The notes: generated by a model from the letters alone, not told the origin. Shown: positions 21,832 through 32,568, counted from the stretch's first letter. The stretch: DNA of 64,000 nt from Carpediemonas membranifera (GCA_019828565.1 JAHDYR010000064.1:853236-917235); one strand, 5' to 3'. Numbers and translations: made by a program.

Positions 21832-21985
21832 CTTTCGAATTCTGCCATATCCTGCACATCTGGTCGAATCAATCCAACGATCAATAGTCTCCGGCCCGCG
21901 CTCCCCGCGGGACCATCCGACCCTCAGCACCCCGGGTGCCCTGGTCGAGTGCTGCTCACCTCGGCGTGACGGCCGTGCCATATAA

Positions 21986-22172
21986 CATGGCCAACTAACA
22001 TATAATCACCAACCCAGAGGGAACCACTCACCCAGAGGACACACTACTACCGCTACTCTCACACTACAATAACCTCGCATTGTTATAGCGGGAGCGGATC
22101 AAGGCGCCAGCGAAACCATTTCGCTTCGACGAACGCGTTTAAAGATTGTTTGGAATGATTAGGAGCGCAGCG
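21986..22172. other. Noncoding junction between DIRS-A and DIRS-B
   Basis: Probably the 5' end of DIRS-A and the 3' end of DIRS-B. No repeat or gene was recognised. Confidence 0.4.
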
Positions 22173-23222
22173 TTAAAGACGCTTCGCGCTAGGCCGCAGC
22201 AGACTCCTTGTCGCTTCGCGGACGAAGAGAGGCTCGTTGCGCATAGCCTGTCCGATGTAAGAGCGCAAACTACGAACCTCCCGCCAGGTACCCATGGCGA
22301 GCAGAGCCTCCAGAGGCGTGCCACATAGGGCAAGCTCCGAGGCGGCACCCTTGCGGAACGAATGCCAGCCCGACCTTGGGCCGAATAAGCGCTTCACGTC
22401 CTGCAGCAAACCCCTAGCTGACCGTGGGTTGCGACGACTGAGCGTATTGCGGGGAGTCACCTCCCGCCACATGCAGGCATCGTCCGGAAGAGATAGGCCA
22501 GTCAGTCAGCGCTGTAAAGTCTTAGCTGGGTTAAAACCCTGGATCCAGACGTTAGGGAGTCTCTTAGCCACCCCTATCATGGTCTTGGTACGAGGGATGC
22601 CGAGCGTGGCGTCACCGTTAGGCTCGAAGGTGATGCGCCCGGGCGTTAGCGTGAAGATCTCCCTTCCTCGACTGACTGTCAAGTAGCACATGGACGCAAA
22701 CAGGGTTGCCTGGTATGCCCTGATAGAACTGTTGCGGTTCGCGATGGCGTCGCTCATCTCGATCCTGTAGACTGGGCGTGACCCTCCGGTGAGACCCTTC
22801 AGGGTAGCTCTCTTGCGGGCTTCTTTCTGGATCGCCTGCGCGTCGAGAGGAACTCTCCAGCTAGACCATCGCGGGGCTGCTTGGATGACCCAGTAAGCCT
22901 TGCGGCCGACCGAGTCCGGCCCTGAGTTCCTTCCCTCTTTGAGCAGGAATGCCCTGAACTGGGCTGCGTGGGACAGCTTCGGATCTCTACTCTCGATGAA
23001 CTTGGTAACCCAGCCGGCGACCGCTCGCCTTCCTTGCTCCTCGAGGTGCGAGAGCTGATCAGATAGTCTGATTCCTTCGAACAGGTTGGAAGGGCCAGAC
23101 CGATGTACCTCGACTTCATGCCGCTCTGGGGCTCGGTGGTCGAGAAGTAGCGCTTCAGGCGAGCTGCCTGCTTGAGGAGGCGCAACTCTGGCGACATAGT
23201 GTCTTTCACGAGGAGGAATATC
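22173..23222 (-). pseudogene. DIRS-B tyrosine recombinase (and RT tail), broken
   Basis: The antisense sequence encodes the end of the RT polyprotein (FLLVKDTMSPELRLLKQAARLKRYF) overlapping the recombinase. The catalytic motifs are present: YLTVSRGREIF, HSFRKGAASELALCG and SLRSYIGQAMRN. A TGA at about 22505 replaces the Trp found in DIRS-A (RWVLGL against R*LTGL), so the protein is truncated before the H-x-x-R box. The sequence stops at 23222, the left target duplication of the gypsy-A pair, and continues at 30951. Confidence 0.88.
23218..23222. repeat. Left 5-bp target duplication ATATC of the gypsy-A array
   Basis: ATATC precedes TGTGACGGG here and follows AACGTGACA at 30951-30955. Removing the array restores the DIRS-B reading frame VDI|FLLVKD. 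Confidence 0.93.
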
Positions 23223-23339
23223 TGTGACGGGCAGGGGACAGGAACACCGAAGGGAAACGATGAACTAACTTTAAATTGACTTTGACGATCATTGACCAAT
23301 CATAAAAGAACTGATTGGGACAGCTAACACAACGTGACA
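23223..23339 (-). repeat. gypsy-A LTR 1 (3' LTR of copy 1)
   Basis: 117 bp; on the minus strand it runs from TGTCACGTTGTG to CCCGTCACA, so TG...CA with inverted TGTCAC/GTCACA ends. It is preceded on that strand by the purine-rich ATGGAGGCAG. Confidence 0.93.
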
Positions 23340-23644
23340 CTGCCTCCATGAGTGGGCATAGGCCGTCTATGTTCGTAGGGGGTTCAATTGGGGTCGCCAT
23401 TCGGCCCCTCATCAATTGATTCAGAAGGATGGTGGTGAACTCGCATGGTGGAAAATCTGTCCGGATACACGCAAAATCATACAACGAACCGCTAAGTAAC
23501 TAATCAACATCAATATTCTTGAACGGCGTCGTGTTCCGCATCATTCTCAACGCAAAGCACACAATACAAGAGCCGCACTTGCAAATCTGCGGTTTCTGCC
23601 TCCGCAATGAGAGATGTGGAGTATTATTAAGTAGATGACGACAA
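23340..23644 (-). other. gypsy-A copy 1 3' untranslated region
   Basis: About 300 bases between the pol stop and the 3' LTR. It contains a 92-codon antisense open frame (23206-23484) that runs into the LTR and has no recognisable domain; the equivalent is at 27618-27922. I see nothing else in it. Confidence 0.6.
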
Positions 23645-26600
23645 CTAGAGAGCTTTACGGGCGCTCTTCATCTTCTTGAGCAATTGGGGATGCTCAGCAA
23701 GATAGTCGTCAAGGGCAGCGAGCTTGTCGAGGTCTCGGGTAAAAGGCTCCCAAGTTGCCTCACTATCGTCGTAGCCGTGCCAGAGCACGTGGAATTGGAG
23801 GTTCCTCTGCCTGCAGCGGTGGGCGTCAACTCCTCGGACGACATACTCGTTGTGCAGGCGGGCGGCCCATCGTTGCAGCTCAGCATCTGTATATGACCCC
23901 TTAAACGTATAAAGAGAGTCTGCGTGCGCTGTGACGGTTGCAAGAGTTGTCAGGTCCTTGAGGGTGTAGACGTTAGGGTGGTCGCCAGGTGAGAGGACTC
24001 GCATAGGGCCTCGGATGATAGGGCCAACGGGCGTGTCTCGCCGGAGTAGAACCGCTGCGCCAACGATTGGTGCGTGCGTCTCCGAAGGGGGCTCGCGTGA
24101 CACTGCTGATCCTTGGTGGGCCTGAAGGGCGAGGAGGGATGAGCGGAAGTGGTCGAGGGAAATAGGGGAGTCATCGGTCGCGTTGTTGGTCGTGTGGAGC
24201 TGCTTACCGAAGAGAGCTGCATTGGCCGAAAGGCCGCTGTACTCATAGGGGATGTCGTTGAGCAGAATCACTGTGTTGGGGACTTCCTCAGGCCAGCTCC
24301 TGCCTGATTCAAGGGTAAAAGCCTTCAAATGGCGCTTGATCTCGGCGTTGCGTCTTTCAACTACACCACGGCCTGCCGGGTGATAAGCTGTACCGAGTTC
24401 ATGCCTAATGCCATTCTCGGCCACGAATGACTTGAATGCCTGGGAAGAGAATCCGGATGCGTTGTCAGAGACGATAGCTTCGGGTATTCCATAGTGTTTG
24501 ATCCAGTGTTCTAAAGAGTTGATGACCTCTGCTGTCGAGGTCGACTGTGTCGGGTACACTTGGGTGAGCTTAGAGAATGTGTCAACTACGACTAGTGCGT
24601 GCCGGAGTGAGGGGTGACCATCTAGCGGACCAATGTGGTCCATTTGTACCACTTGGAAGGGGTATGTCCCAGCCAATGCATGCGGGTGCTGGCCGACGGG
24701 TTGAACGTTCAGACGGGTGAGCTGACAGACTGGGCACTCACTTACCCATTGTTGGACGTCTTTGTGGAGACCCGGCCAAGATTGTCCCGCATTCGCGATG
24801 CGACGGCAGGTGGCGCGAACACCGAGGTGTCCTGCTGAACCGCCATGGTGTGCCTTGAACGTCTCGCGCTTGTTGAGCGATGCTTCTGCAGTGCTCACAT
24901 GGACTAGGCGAGATAGCGTGTCAGCAACGGTGTTCTCTTGACCAGGGATATGGACGAGGTCGAAGTCGAACTCATTCATCGCTAGTCGCCAGCGAATGAC
25001 TTTGGCGTTGGTGGATTTGTGGGCAAATAACAGGTTGCGGTGGTCAGTATGTGTTACGAAGTGGCGTCCGGCGAGATATCGCTTCATCTTCGTCATTCCA
25101 AAGTAAAGACCGTAACATTCCTGTTCAGTGGTGGACCAGCGGCGCTGGGTTGGGTTCAAAGTGTGGGAGAAGAAGGCGATGGGGTGCCCTTCCTCGTTCG
25201 CGAGCATGCCGCCAACGGCGACGTCCGAGGCGTCGGTGTACAGATGGAGTGTCTCATCAGGTTGTGGGTGTCGTAGCACCCTTTCCGTTAGTAACTCTGT
25301 CTTGACTGCCTCAAGGGCTCTTTGTTGACTGGAACCCCAGGCGAAGGGGCCTGCGGTGGCTCTGGTGAGCACAGTGATTGGCTCTGTGATGTCGGCATAC
25401 CTCTCGATGATGGGGCGGAAGTAGTTTGCCAGGCCTAGCACCGAGCGGGCTTCAGTCAGGTTGGTGGGGGGCTTGATGTCGCGAATCGCCTGGAGGCGAT
25501 CAGGAGCGATCCTGCGGCCTCGTGCATTGAGTCTCCATCCTAAGTAGTCGATTTCTTCGACACCGAGGACTGTCTTGGCAGCGTTAAGGCGGAGACCCGC
25601 CGCGTGAAGCTTGTGCAGAACGTCCCGGAGGTTCTTCAAGAAGGTGTTCCTATCCTTCCCATATATGATGACGTCGTCCACGTACGCTAAGGCCTGAGTG
25701 TACAGGCTGTCACTGAGAACGGCTTCGAGAGCCCGTTGACACTGGATAGGGGCATTCTTCATTCCAAACGGCATGCGGCAGTACTCAAATTTCCCCAGGC
25801 CATCCACTGTGAAGGCAGTATACTTGCAACTATCACTAGCCATGGGAACTTGATGAAAAGCCGATTTCAGGTCTAAAGCCGCGAAGAATTTTGCTCCCTC
25901 GAGGTGATCCAGGAGGTTGTCTATCAGTGGCAGGGGGTGACTGTCGGGCGAGGTGATGAGATTGAGGGCTCGGAAATCTAGGCATAGTCGTAGGGCTCCG
26001 CCCCGCTTCTTAGCCATGACTATCGGGTTGTTGAATGCCGATGTGGATCTCCGGATGATACCCTGGGCCTCTAGTTCATGGACTTGGCGCACAATCTCGG
26101 TCCGTACAGGTGTGGAATAGCGGTAGGGGTAGACGTTAATGACTTTGTCTGGGTCTTCGGTCTTGACCTTGAAGGGGGGCAGAGTTGATGTCACGGACAG
26201 ATCTTCCTCGAAGAGGCCAGGTAGATCTTGCAAGATTCGCGATATCTGCTCCTCGAACTTCATGATCGTAGGTGTGGTGGTCTCAGTTGCGTCATGTAGG
26301 GCATCCACATCGAACATGTCGTCGTAATCATCCCCAACCTCCACAATGAGGTCGTCAGCGGGGAATTTAATCAATCCGGCGGACACGAGCAAGGGGAACC
26401 CAATGACTGTAGGAGCTGGGAGCTTTTCGCGCATGATAATGAACTTTGTCTTGATCGTGAGCTTGTGGCCAGTGGCGGAGGGGAACTCACAGTCAGCCGT
26501 CATTACATGGGTCGTATTAACCTTCTGTCCAGTGAACAACTGGACCTGATGGGACTCGAGTGAAGGCTCAATGGGCAGCGAGGAAGCTAGCTCTTCTGAG

Positions 26601-27127
26601 ATAAAGTTGGCCGTGGCGCCAGTGTCGTACAACGCAGATGAGGGGCACTGCAGGAGGCGGATCGGGAACAGGGGACGAGCAGAGGCTTGGCTAGGCTTAC
26701 CTTGGGTCAGAGCTGCGAGGAGAAAGTCAACGTATGCCTGCCCTTTACTCTTGGACCGGCGACCTTCTCTCTCCGCTTGCTCAGCCTTTCTGGCTTGCGC
26801 AATAGCTGCCTGAGCCGTTCGTTCAAACGATCGCTTGTCCTTGTAGGTGGCGCAGCGCTCACGTAGACGGTCTCCGCGCACGTTGGTCAGGAACTTCTGA
26901 ACTAACGAAGACTCCTTCGGACGGACATGCGCGCAGTTCATAATCATCCGCGAGTAAAGGAACACATAGGTTAGCATGGACTCGTAGAGGTTACCGTCGG
27001 GGAACTTGATATCGTCGAACCGGTCGAGAGCATCTTGCTTATCAAGGGGGGCGAAGATGCGGTTCACGCGATCAATAAAAAGCCTCATTCCAGTCTTCGG
27101 GAGGGGGAGCCAGCTCATTGTCATCAT
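23645..27127 (-). CDS. gypsy-A copy 1 pol: CA end, protease, RT, RNase H, integrase, chromodomain
   Basis: An intact 1,160-residue polyprotein. Residues 1-130 complete Gag (FIDRVNRIFAPLDKQ...YESMLTYVFLYSRM and a basic Lys/Arg stretch). The protease has DTGATANF near 168. RT spans about 340-520 with YVDD at 482-485. RNase H carries LYTDASDVAVGG, TTEQECYG and THTDHRNLL. Integrase has the H-H-C-C finger (ending CPVCQLTR) and DDE residues in MDHIGPL, VSDNASGF and GRGVVERRNAEIKRH. The last 70 residues are a chromodomain (YVVRGVDAHRCRQRNLQFHVLWHGYDDSEATWEP). The domain order and chromodomain identify a chromovirus. It is read +1 relative to gag. Confidence 0.95.
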   Translation of the reverse strand: MMTMSWLPLPKTGMRLFIDRVNRIFAPLDKQDALDRFDDIKFPDGNLYESMLTYVFLYSRMIMNCAHVRPKESSLVQKFLTNVRGDRLRERCATYKDKRSFERTAQAAIAQARKAEQAEREGRRSKSKGQAYVDFLLAALTQGKPSQASARPLFPIRLLQCPSSALYDTGATANFISEELASSLPIEPSLESHQVQLFTGQKVNTTHVMTADCEFPSATGHKLTIKTKFIIMREKLPAPTVIGFPLLVSAGLIKFPADDLIVEVGDDYDDMFDVDALHDATETTTPTIMKFEEQISRILQDLPGLFEEDLSVTSTLPPFKVKTEDPDKVINVYPYRYSTPVRTEIVRQVHELEAQGIIRRSTSAFNNPIVMAKKRGGALRLCLDFRALNLITSPDSHPLPLIDNLLDHLEGAKFFAALDLKSAFHQVPMASDSCKYTAFTVDGLGKFEYCRMPFGMKNAPIQCQRALEAVLSDSLYTQALAYVDDVIIYGKDRNTFLKNLRDVLHKLHAAGLRLNAAKTVLGVEEIDYLGWRLNARGRRIAPDRLQAIRDIKPPTNLTEARSVLGLANYFRPIIERYADITEPITVLTRATAGPFAWGSSQQRALEAVKTELLTERVLRHPQPDETLHLYTDASDVAVGGMLANEEGHPIAFFSHTLNPTQRRWSTTEQECYGLYFGMTKMKRYLAGRHFVTHTDHRNLLFAHKSTNAKVIRWRLAMNEFDFDLVHIPGQENTVADTLSRLVHVSTAEASLNKRETFKAHHGGSAGHLGVRATCRRIANAGQSWPGLHKDVQQWVSECPVCQLTRLNVQPVGQHPHALAGTYPFQVVQMDHIGPLDGHPSLRHALVVVDTFSKLTQVYPTQSTSTAEVINSLEHWIKHYGIPEAIVSDNASGFSSQAFKSFVAENGIRHELGTAYHPAGRGVVERRNAEIKRHLKAFTLESGRSWPEEVPNTVILLNDIPYEYSGLSANAALFGKQLHTTNNATDDSPISLDHFRSSLLALQAHQGSAVSREPPSETHAPIVGAAVLLRRDTPVGPIIRGPMRVLSPGDHPNVYTLKDLTTLATVTAHADSLYTFKGSYTDAELQRWAARLHNEYVVRGVDAHRCRQRNLQFHVLWHGYDDSEATWEPFTRDLDKLAALDDYLAEHPQLLKKMKSARKAL

Positions 27128-27467
27128 CGGAAGAGGATGAGTCGGAGTCGTCAGACGTGTCTTCGTCCTCTTCTTCTTCTGCAGGCGCGGCGGCGACCAT
27201 AGCGATCTGGCCTACATTCTCCTCGGCCACTTCAGGCACATGAGGAGATTCAAGTGCCGCGCGCGCTTCTGCGATAAAGGCATGGAGCTCAGGATCACTC
27301 AGCTCCAGGAGCTGAATAACAATGGGGCTAATGAGACTGAAGATCGGAATTTCGGAGTTCGTGCGGGCGTTAAAAGAACGGTAATTGTCTCGGAACGAGT
27401 ACCATGATTTCGGCTTAGCCGAATTCAACCATGGGGCCAAAAAGTTAGACAGGGCGTCAATGTTCAT
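27072..27467 (-). CDS. gypsy-A copy 1 Gag, N-terminal part
   Basis: 131 residues, starting only 33 bases after the 5' LTR. It has a capsid-like start (LSNFLAPWLNSAKPKSWYSFRDNYRSFN...FSLISPIVIQLLE) and then a strongly acidic Asp/Glu/Ser linker. It ends at a TGA just after the codons GCT TTT TAT. The second part of the capsid (FIDRVNRIFAP...) is in the +1 frame of the downstream pol, so a full Gag needs a +1 shift at this T-rich site or reflects a one-base loss. Copy 2 keeps the same start but has the shift region deleted. Confidence 0.75.
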   Translation of the reverse strand: MNIDALSNFLAPWLNSAKPKSWYSFRDNYRSFNARTNSEIPIFSLISPIVIQLLELSDPELHAFIAEARAALESPHVPEVAEENVGQIAMVAAAPAEEEEDEDTSDDSDSSSSDDDNELAPPPEDWNEAFY

Positions 27468-27500
27468 CGGGAAAGTAGCCTTAATCGAAAGTTATATAAC
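27468..27500 (-). promoter_or_regulatory. gypsy-A 5' leader / primer-binding region
   Basis: After the 5' LTR the minus strand reads GTTATATAAC, a 10-bp palindrome, then TTTCGATTAAGG. It does not begin with TGG, the usual tRNA primer site. Self-priming or an unusual primer is possible. Confidence 0.35.
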
Positions 27501-27617
27501 TGTGACGGGCAGGGGACAGGAACACCGAAGGGAAACGATGAACTAACTTTAAATTGACTTTGACGATCATTGACCAATCATAAAAGAACTGATTGGGACA
27601 GCTAACACAACGTGACA
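27501..27617 (-). repeat. gypsy-A LTR 2 (shared middle LTR)
   Basis: Same 117 bp as LTR 1. It serves as 5' LTR of copy 1 and 3' LTR of copy 2. Confidence 0.93.
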
Positions 27618-27922
27618 CTGCCTCCATGAGTGGGCATAGGCCGTCTATGTTCGTAGGGGGTTCAATTGGGGTCGCCATTCGGCCCCTCATCAATTGATTC
27701 AGAAGGATGGTGGTGAACTCGCATGGTGGAAAATCTGTCCGGATACACGCAAAATCATACAACGAACCGCTAAGTAACTAATCAACATCAATATTCTTGA
27801 ACGGCGTCGTGTTCCGCATCATTCTCAACGCAAAGCACACAATACAAGAGCCGCACTTGCAAATCTGCGGTTTCTGCCTCCGCAATGAGAGATGTGGAGT
27901 ATTATTAAGTAGATGACGACAA
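27618..27922 (-). other. gypsy-A copy 2 3' untranslated region
   Basis: Matches 23340-23644 and, like it, contains no supported gene. Confidence 0.6.
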
Positions 27923-30560
27923 CTAGAGAGCTTTACGGGCGCTCTTCATCTTCTTGAGCAATTGGGGATGCTCAGCAAGATAGTCGTCAAGGGCAGCGAG
28001 CTTGTCGAGGTCTCGGGTAAAAGGCTCCCAAGTTGCCTCACTATCGTCGTAGCCGTGCCAGAGCACGTGGAATTGGAGGTTCCTCTGCCTGCAGCGGTGG
28101 GCGTCAACTCCTCGGACGACATACTCGTTGTGCAGGCGGGCGGCCCATCGTTGCAGCTCAGCATCTGTATATGACCCCTTAAACGTATAAAGAGAGTCTG
28201 CGTGCGCTGTGACGGTTGCAAGAGTTGTCAGGTCCTTGAGGGTGTAGACGTTAGGGTGGTCGCCAGGTGAGAGGACTCGCATAGGGCCTCGGATGATAGG
28301 GCCAACGGGCGTGTCTCGCCGGAGTAGAACCGCTGCGCCAACGATTGGTGCGTGCGTCTCCGAAGGGGGCTCGCGTGACACTGCTGATCCTTGGTGGGCC
28401 TGAAGGGCGAGGAGGGATGAGCGGAAGTGCTCGAGGGAAATAGGGGAGTCATCGGTCGCGTTGTTGGTCGTGTGGAGCTGCTTACCGAAGAGAGCTGCAT
28501 TGGCCGAAAGGCCGCTGTACTCATAGGGGATGTCGTTGAGCAGAATCACTGTGTTGGGGACTTCCTCAGGCCAGCTCCTGCCTGATTCAAGGGTAAAAAG
28601 CCTTCAAATGGCGCTTGATCTCGGCGTTGCGTCTTTCAACTACACCACGGCCTGCCGGGTGATAAGCTGTACCGAGTTCATGCCTAATGCCATTCTCGGC
28701 CACGAATGACTTGAATGCCTGGGAAGAGAATCCGGATGCGTTGTCAGAGACGATAGCTTCGGGTATTCCATAGTGTTTGATCCAGTGTTCTAAAGAGTTG
28801 ATGACCTCTGCTGTCGAGGTCGACTGTGTCGGGTACACTTGGGTGAGCTTAGAGAATGTGTCAACTACGACTAGTGCGTGCCGGAGTGAGGGGTGACCAT
28901 CTAGCGGACCAATGTGGTCCATTTGTACCACTTGGAAGGGGTATGTCCCAGCCAATGCATGCGGGTGCTGGCCGACGGGTTGAACGTTCAGACGGGTGAG
29001 CTGACAGACTGGGCACTCACTTACCCATTGTTGGACGTCTTTGTGGAGACCCGGCCAAGATTGTCCCGCATTCGCGATGCGACGGCAGGTGGCGCGAACA
29101 CCGAGGTGTCCTGCTGAACCGCCATGGTGTGCCTTGAACGTCTCGCGCTTGTTGAGCGATGCTTCTGCAGTGCTCACATGGACTAGGCGAGATAGCGTGT
29201 CAGCAACGGTGTTCTCTTGACCAGGGATATGGACGAGGTCGAAGTCGAACTCATTCATCGCTAGTCGCCAGCGAATGACTTTGGCGTTGGTGGATTTGTG
29301 GGCAAATAACAGGTTGCGGTGGTCAGTATGTGTTACGAAGTGGCGTCCGGCGAGATATCGCTTCATCTTCGTCATTCCAAAGTAAAGACCGTAACATTCC
29401 TGTTCAGTGGTGGACCAGCGGCGCTGGGTTGGGTTCAAAGTGTGGGAGAAGAAGGCGATGGGGTGCCCTTCCTCGTTCGCGAGCATGCCGCCAACGGCGA
29501 CGTCCGAGGCGTCGGTGTACAGATGGAGTGTCTCATCAGGTTGTGGGTGTCGTAGCACCCTTTCCGTTAGTAACTCTGTCTTGACTGCCTCAAGGGCTCT
29601 TTGTTGACTGGAACCCCCAGGCGAAGGGGGCCTGCGGTGGCTCTGGTGAGCACAGTGATTGGCTCTGTGATGTCGGCATACCTCTCGATGATGGGGCGGA
29701 AGTAGTTTGCCAGGCCTAGCACCGAGCGGGCTTCAGTCAGGTTGGTGGGGGGCTTGATGTCGCGAATCGCCTGGAGGCGATCAGGAGCGATCCTGCGGCC
29801 TCGTGCATTGAGTCTCCATCCTAAGTAGTCGATTTCTTCGACACCGAGGACTGTCTTGGCAGCGTTAAGGCGGAGACCCGCCGCGTGAAGCTTGTGCAGA
29901 ACGTCCCGGAGGTTCTTCAAGAAGGTGTTCCTATCCTTCCCATATATGATGACGTCGTCCACGTACGCTAAGGCCTGAGTGTACAGGCTGTCACTGAGAA
30001 CGGCTTCGAGAGCCCGTTGACACTGGATAGGGGCATTCTTCATTCCAAACGGCATGCGGCAGTACTCAAATTTCCCCAGGCCATCCACTGTGAAGGCAGT
30101 ATACTTGCAACTATCACTAGCCATGGGAACTTGATGAAAAGCCGATTTCAGGTCTAAAGCCGCGAAGAATTTTGCTCCCTCGAGGTGATCCAGGAGGTTG
30201 TCTATCAGTGGCAGGGGGTGACTGTCGGGCGAGGTGATGAGATTGAGGGCTCGGAAATCTAGGCATAGTCGTAGGGCTCCGCCCCGCTTCTTAGCCATGA
30301 CTATCGGGTTGTTGAATGCCGATGTGGATCTCCGGATGATACCCTGGGCCTCTAGTTCATGGACTTGGCGCACAATCTCGGTCCGTACAGGTGTGGAATA
30401 GCGGTAGGGGTAGACGTTAATGACTTTGTCTGGGTCTTCGGTCTTGACCTTGAAGGGGGGCAGAGTTGATGTCACGGACAGATCTTCCTCGAAGAGGCCA
30501 GGTAGATCTTGCAAGATTCGCGATATCTGCTCCTCGAACTTCATGATCGTAGGTGTGGTG
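27923..30560 (-). pseudogene. gypsy-A copy 2 pol, frameshifted and 5' deleted
   Basis: Nearly identical to copy 1 but broken. An extra A in the run at about 28594 shifts the integrase frame. Extra bases at about 29612-29630 (CCCCCAGGCGAAGGGGGCC against CCCCAGGCGAAGGGGCC) shift the RT/RNase H join. The region from the end of gag through the protease is deleted. RT with YVDD, RNase H, the integrase core and the chromodomain are all still legible in separate frames. It cannot make a polyprotein. Confidence 0.92.
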
Positions 30561-30800
30561 GTCTTCAGGCACATGAGGAGATTCAAGTGCCGCGCGCGCT
30601 TCTGCGATAAAGGCATGGAGCTCAGGATCACTCAGCTCCAGGAGCTGAATAACAATGGGGCTAATGAGACTGAAGATCGGAATTTCGGAGTTCGTGCGGG
30701 CGTTAAAAGAACGGTAATTGTCTCGGAACGAGTACCATGATTTCGGCTTAGCCGAATTCAACCATGGGGCCAAAAAGTTAGACAGGGCGTCAATGTTCAT
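30561..30800 (-). pseudogene. gypsy-A copy 2 gag remnant
   Basis: The first 80 residues match copy 1 Gag exactly (MNIDALSNFLAPWLN to SPHVPE). They then join sequence corresponding to 26277 of copy 1, a deletion of about 955 bp. Confidence 0.9.
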
Positions 30801-30833
30801 CGGGAAAGTAGCCTTAATCGAAAGTTATATAAC

Positions 30834-30950
30834 TGTGACGGGCAGGGGACAGGAACACCGAAGGGAAACGATGAACTAACTTTAAATTGACTTTGACGAT
30901 CATTGACCAATCATAAAAGAACTGATTGGGACAGCTAACACAACGTGACA
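30834..30950 (-). repeat. gypsy-A LTR 3 (5' LTR of copy 2)
   Basis: Third copy of the 117-bp LTR; it ends AACGTGACA against the right ATATC at 30951-30955. Confidence 0.93.
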
Positions 30951-30955
30951 ATATC

Positions 30956-32568
30956 GACGAGGTCCAGGTCCTCGGATGGGACGTAGGTGCTGTCGGAGCT
31001 GTAGCCTTGAGACATAGACTCGTCACTGCTCTCGTCACTGCTGTATTCACCACCAGAACTCGACGACCGCGCCAGACCTTCGGGCCGTCGCCCTCCCAGA
31101 TGGTGTTGGCCGGCCCCCACAGAGCTAGGAGCTGCTCTGTCAGTGTCGGAGGCACCTCTATGTTGCGAGACAGCCGGTCTGCGTGGATGTTGGCTCGACC
31201 CGGCGTGAACTCGGCCTTGATGATAAGGTTGCGGCTTGCGAGCAGAGTGTGAAGCTCCTGCACAAGATCCATCGCAGCTTGGGGCGCGTGCGTAGAGCCC
31301 CTGACGGTTGACCCAAGCCTGGGCTGTGGAGTTGTCCGTGAAGACGGTGAGCACCCTGCGCTCCTTGAAGCTTGGAAGGGATTCGACGGCACGGACCACG
31401 GCATACAGCTCTCGAACGTTGATGGACTCCGTCGCAATGTTGGCTGGGAATGTGCCCTGAATGGAAGAGTCGCTTGTGCCGGGGTTGAAGATGACTGCTC
31501 CCCAGCCCTCGTCCGAGGCATCCGAGGTCACGCACAGGTCGAGATCGCACGAGGGAAAGAGATCTGCGAACGGTCTTGTTGGGCATGAGAGTAAGAGGGC
31601 TTCCCACTGTTCGAGCTCGGCTCTGTCTGCCGGTTGAAGGACTAGCTCGGATGATGGACGGAGTGCTTGTAGCCGACGCAGCTTGTGGACGAGCCTCGAC
31701 GTGTAGGCGAAGAAGCCCAGGCGGCCTATCACTGACGCCCAGTCCTGTGCCGTGATCTTGTTGGAGGATAAAGCGGCCCTGATGGTGTTGCGGTACTTCT
31801 CTGCTTTGTCCTTGGGAAGGCTGATGGTCATGGAGCGTTTGTCGAGCAGAACTCCCAGGTATTGGATGAGCTGGACGGGCTCGAGCTCGCTCTTTCGGAC
31901 GTTCACGATGATGCCGAGAAGCTGAAGGGTCCTGAGCACCTCTGGCCCTATCGATCGGAGGTAGGCTTGATCTGCATGGGCCAGCAGGAAGTCGTCTAGA
32001 TACACACTCACCTTGACCTTGAAGCGCAACGCTAGGATCCTCGCGGCTTGTACCATCACCAGCTGGAAGAAATATGGAGCCGCTGTCCACCCGAACGACA
32101 GGCCTGTATAGTGATAAGCCTGGCCGTTGGGAAGAACCACTCCCAAGAGCGGAGCGTCTTGGGGCTTCACGCCTAGCTGATGATAGCCGTCCGAGAGGTC
32201 TATCTTTGCCATATAGTCGCCCTGAGCGAGAAGGCCCACCGCTCGTCGTACGCCGAATAAGCGAAAGACCCGACGCTCCTTGGTGATGGCGTTGAGGTGC
32301 CGCAAGTCGTGGATGACACGGATATACGGTCTCGCCCTTGGCTACAGAGAAGAGGGGGGCGCTGTGACGGAGCTTGCGCATGGATGACTTGATGAGAGCC
32401 CCCGAGGCGAGCTGGTCCTTGAGCTTGTCCAGGATCCTGCGGTCGATGCTGGCCTGGTGATGGGGGTGAGGGCAGGCGGTTGAGCTGTATGGGAACGCCC
32501 TCGCGTAAGAGATTGCAGACTTCTAGGGACGCACCGAACCTTTTCCAAACGAACCATCGCGCGTTCAT
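30956..32568 (-). pseudogene. DIRS-B reverse transcriptase / RNase H, several frameshifts
   Basis: The minus strand starts MNARWFVWKRFGASLEVCNLLREGVPIQL, shifts frame near 32450 and 32330, and then reads MRHLNAITKERRVFRLFGVRRAVG, KIDLSDGYHQLGV, LSFGWTAAPYFFQ and the catalytic YLDDFLLAH. RNase H follows (VTSDASDEGWGAV, VFTDNSTAQAWVNRQG) and shifts again near 31290, after which EFTPGRANIHADRLSR and the C-terminal DIRS tail continue to the gypsy-A junction. At least three indels make it dead. It joins directly to the RT tail at 23222. Confidence 0.88.

Larger units (their letters stand above)
18578..21985 (-). mobile_element. DIRS-A, tyrosine-recombinase retrotransposon
   Basis: On the minus strand the order is gag (21831-21346), RT/RNase H (21315-19414) and tyrosine recombinase (to 18578), the standard layout of DIRS/PAT elements, which integrate as a circle by a tyrosine recombinase rather than a DDE integrase. 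No DIRS-type N6-adenine methyltransferase domain is evident. The termini were not resolved, so the borders are those of the coding part. Confidence 0.88.
23223..30950 (-). mobile_element. Tandem gypsy-A array: LTR-internal-LTR-internal-LTR
   Basis: Three identical-looking 117-bp LTRs at 23223, 27501 and 30834 delimit two internal regions on the minus strand. Copy 1 (23223-27617, 4,395 bp) looks complete. Copy 2 (27501-30950, 3,450 bp) has lost about 955 bp and carries one-base insertions. A single ATATC duplication flanks the whole array, so it arose from one insertion followed by LTR-LTR recombination, or inserted as a tandem molecule. Confidence 0.95.
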
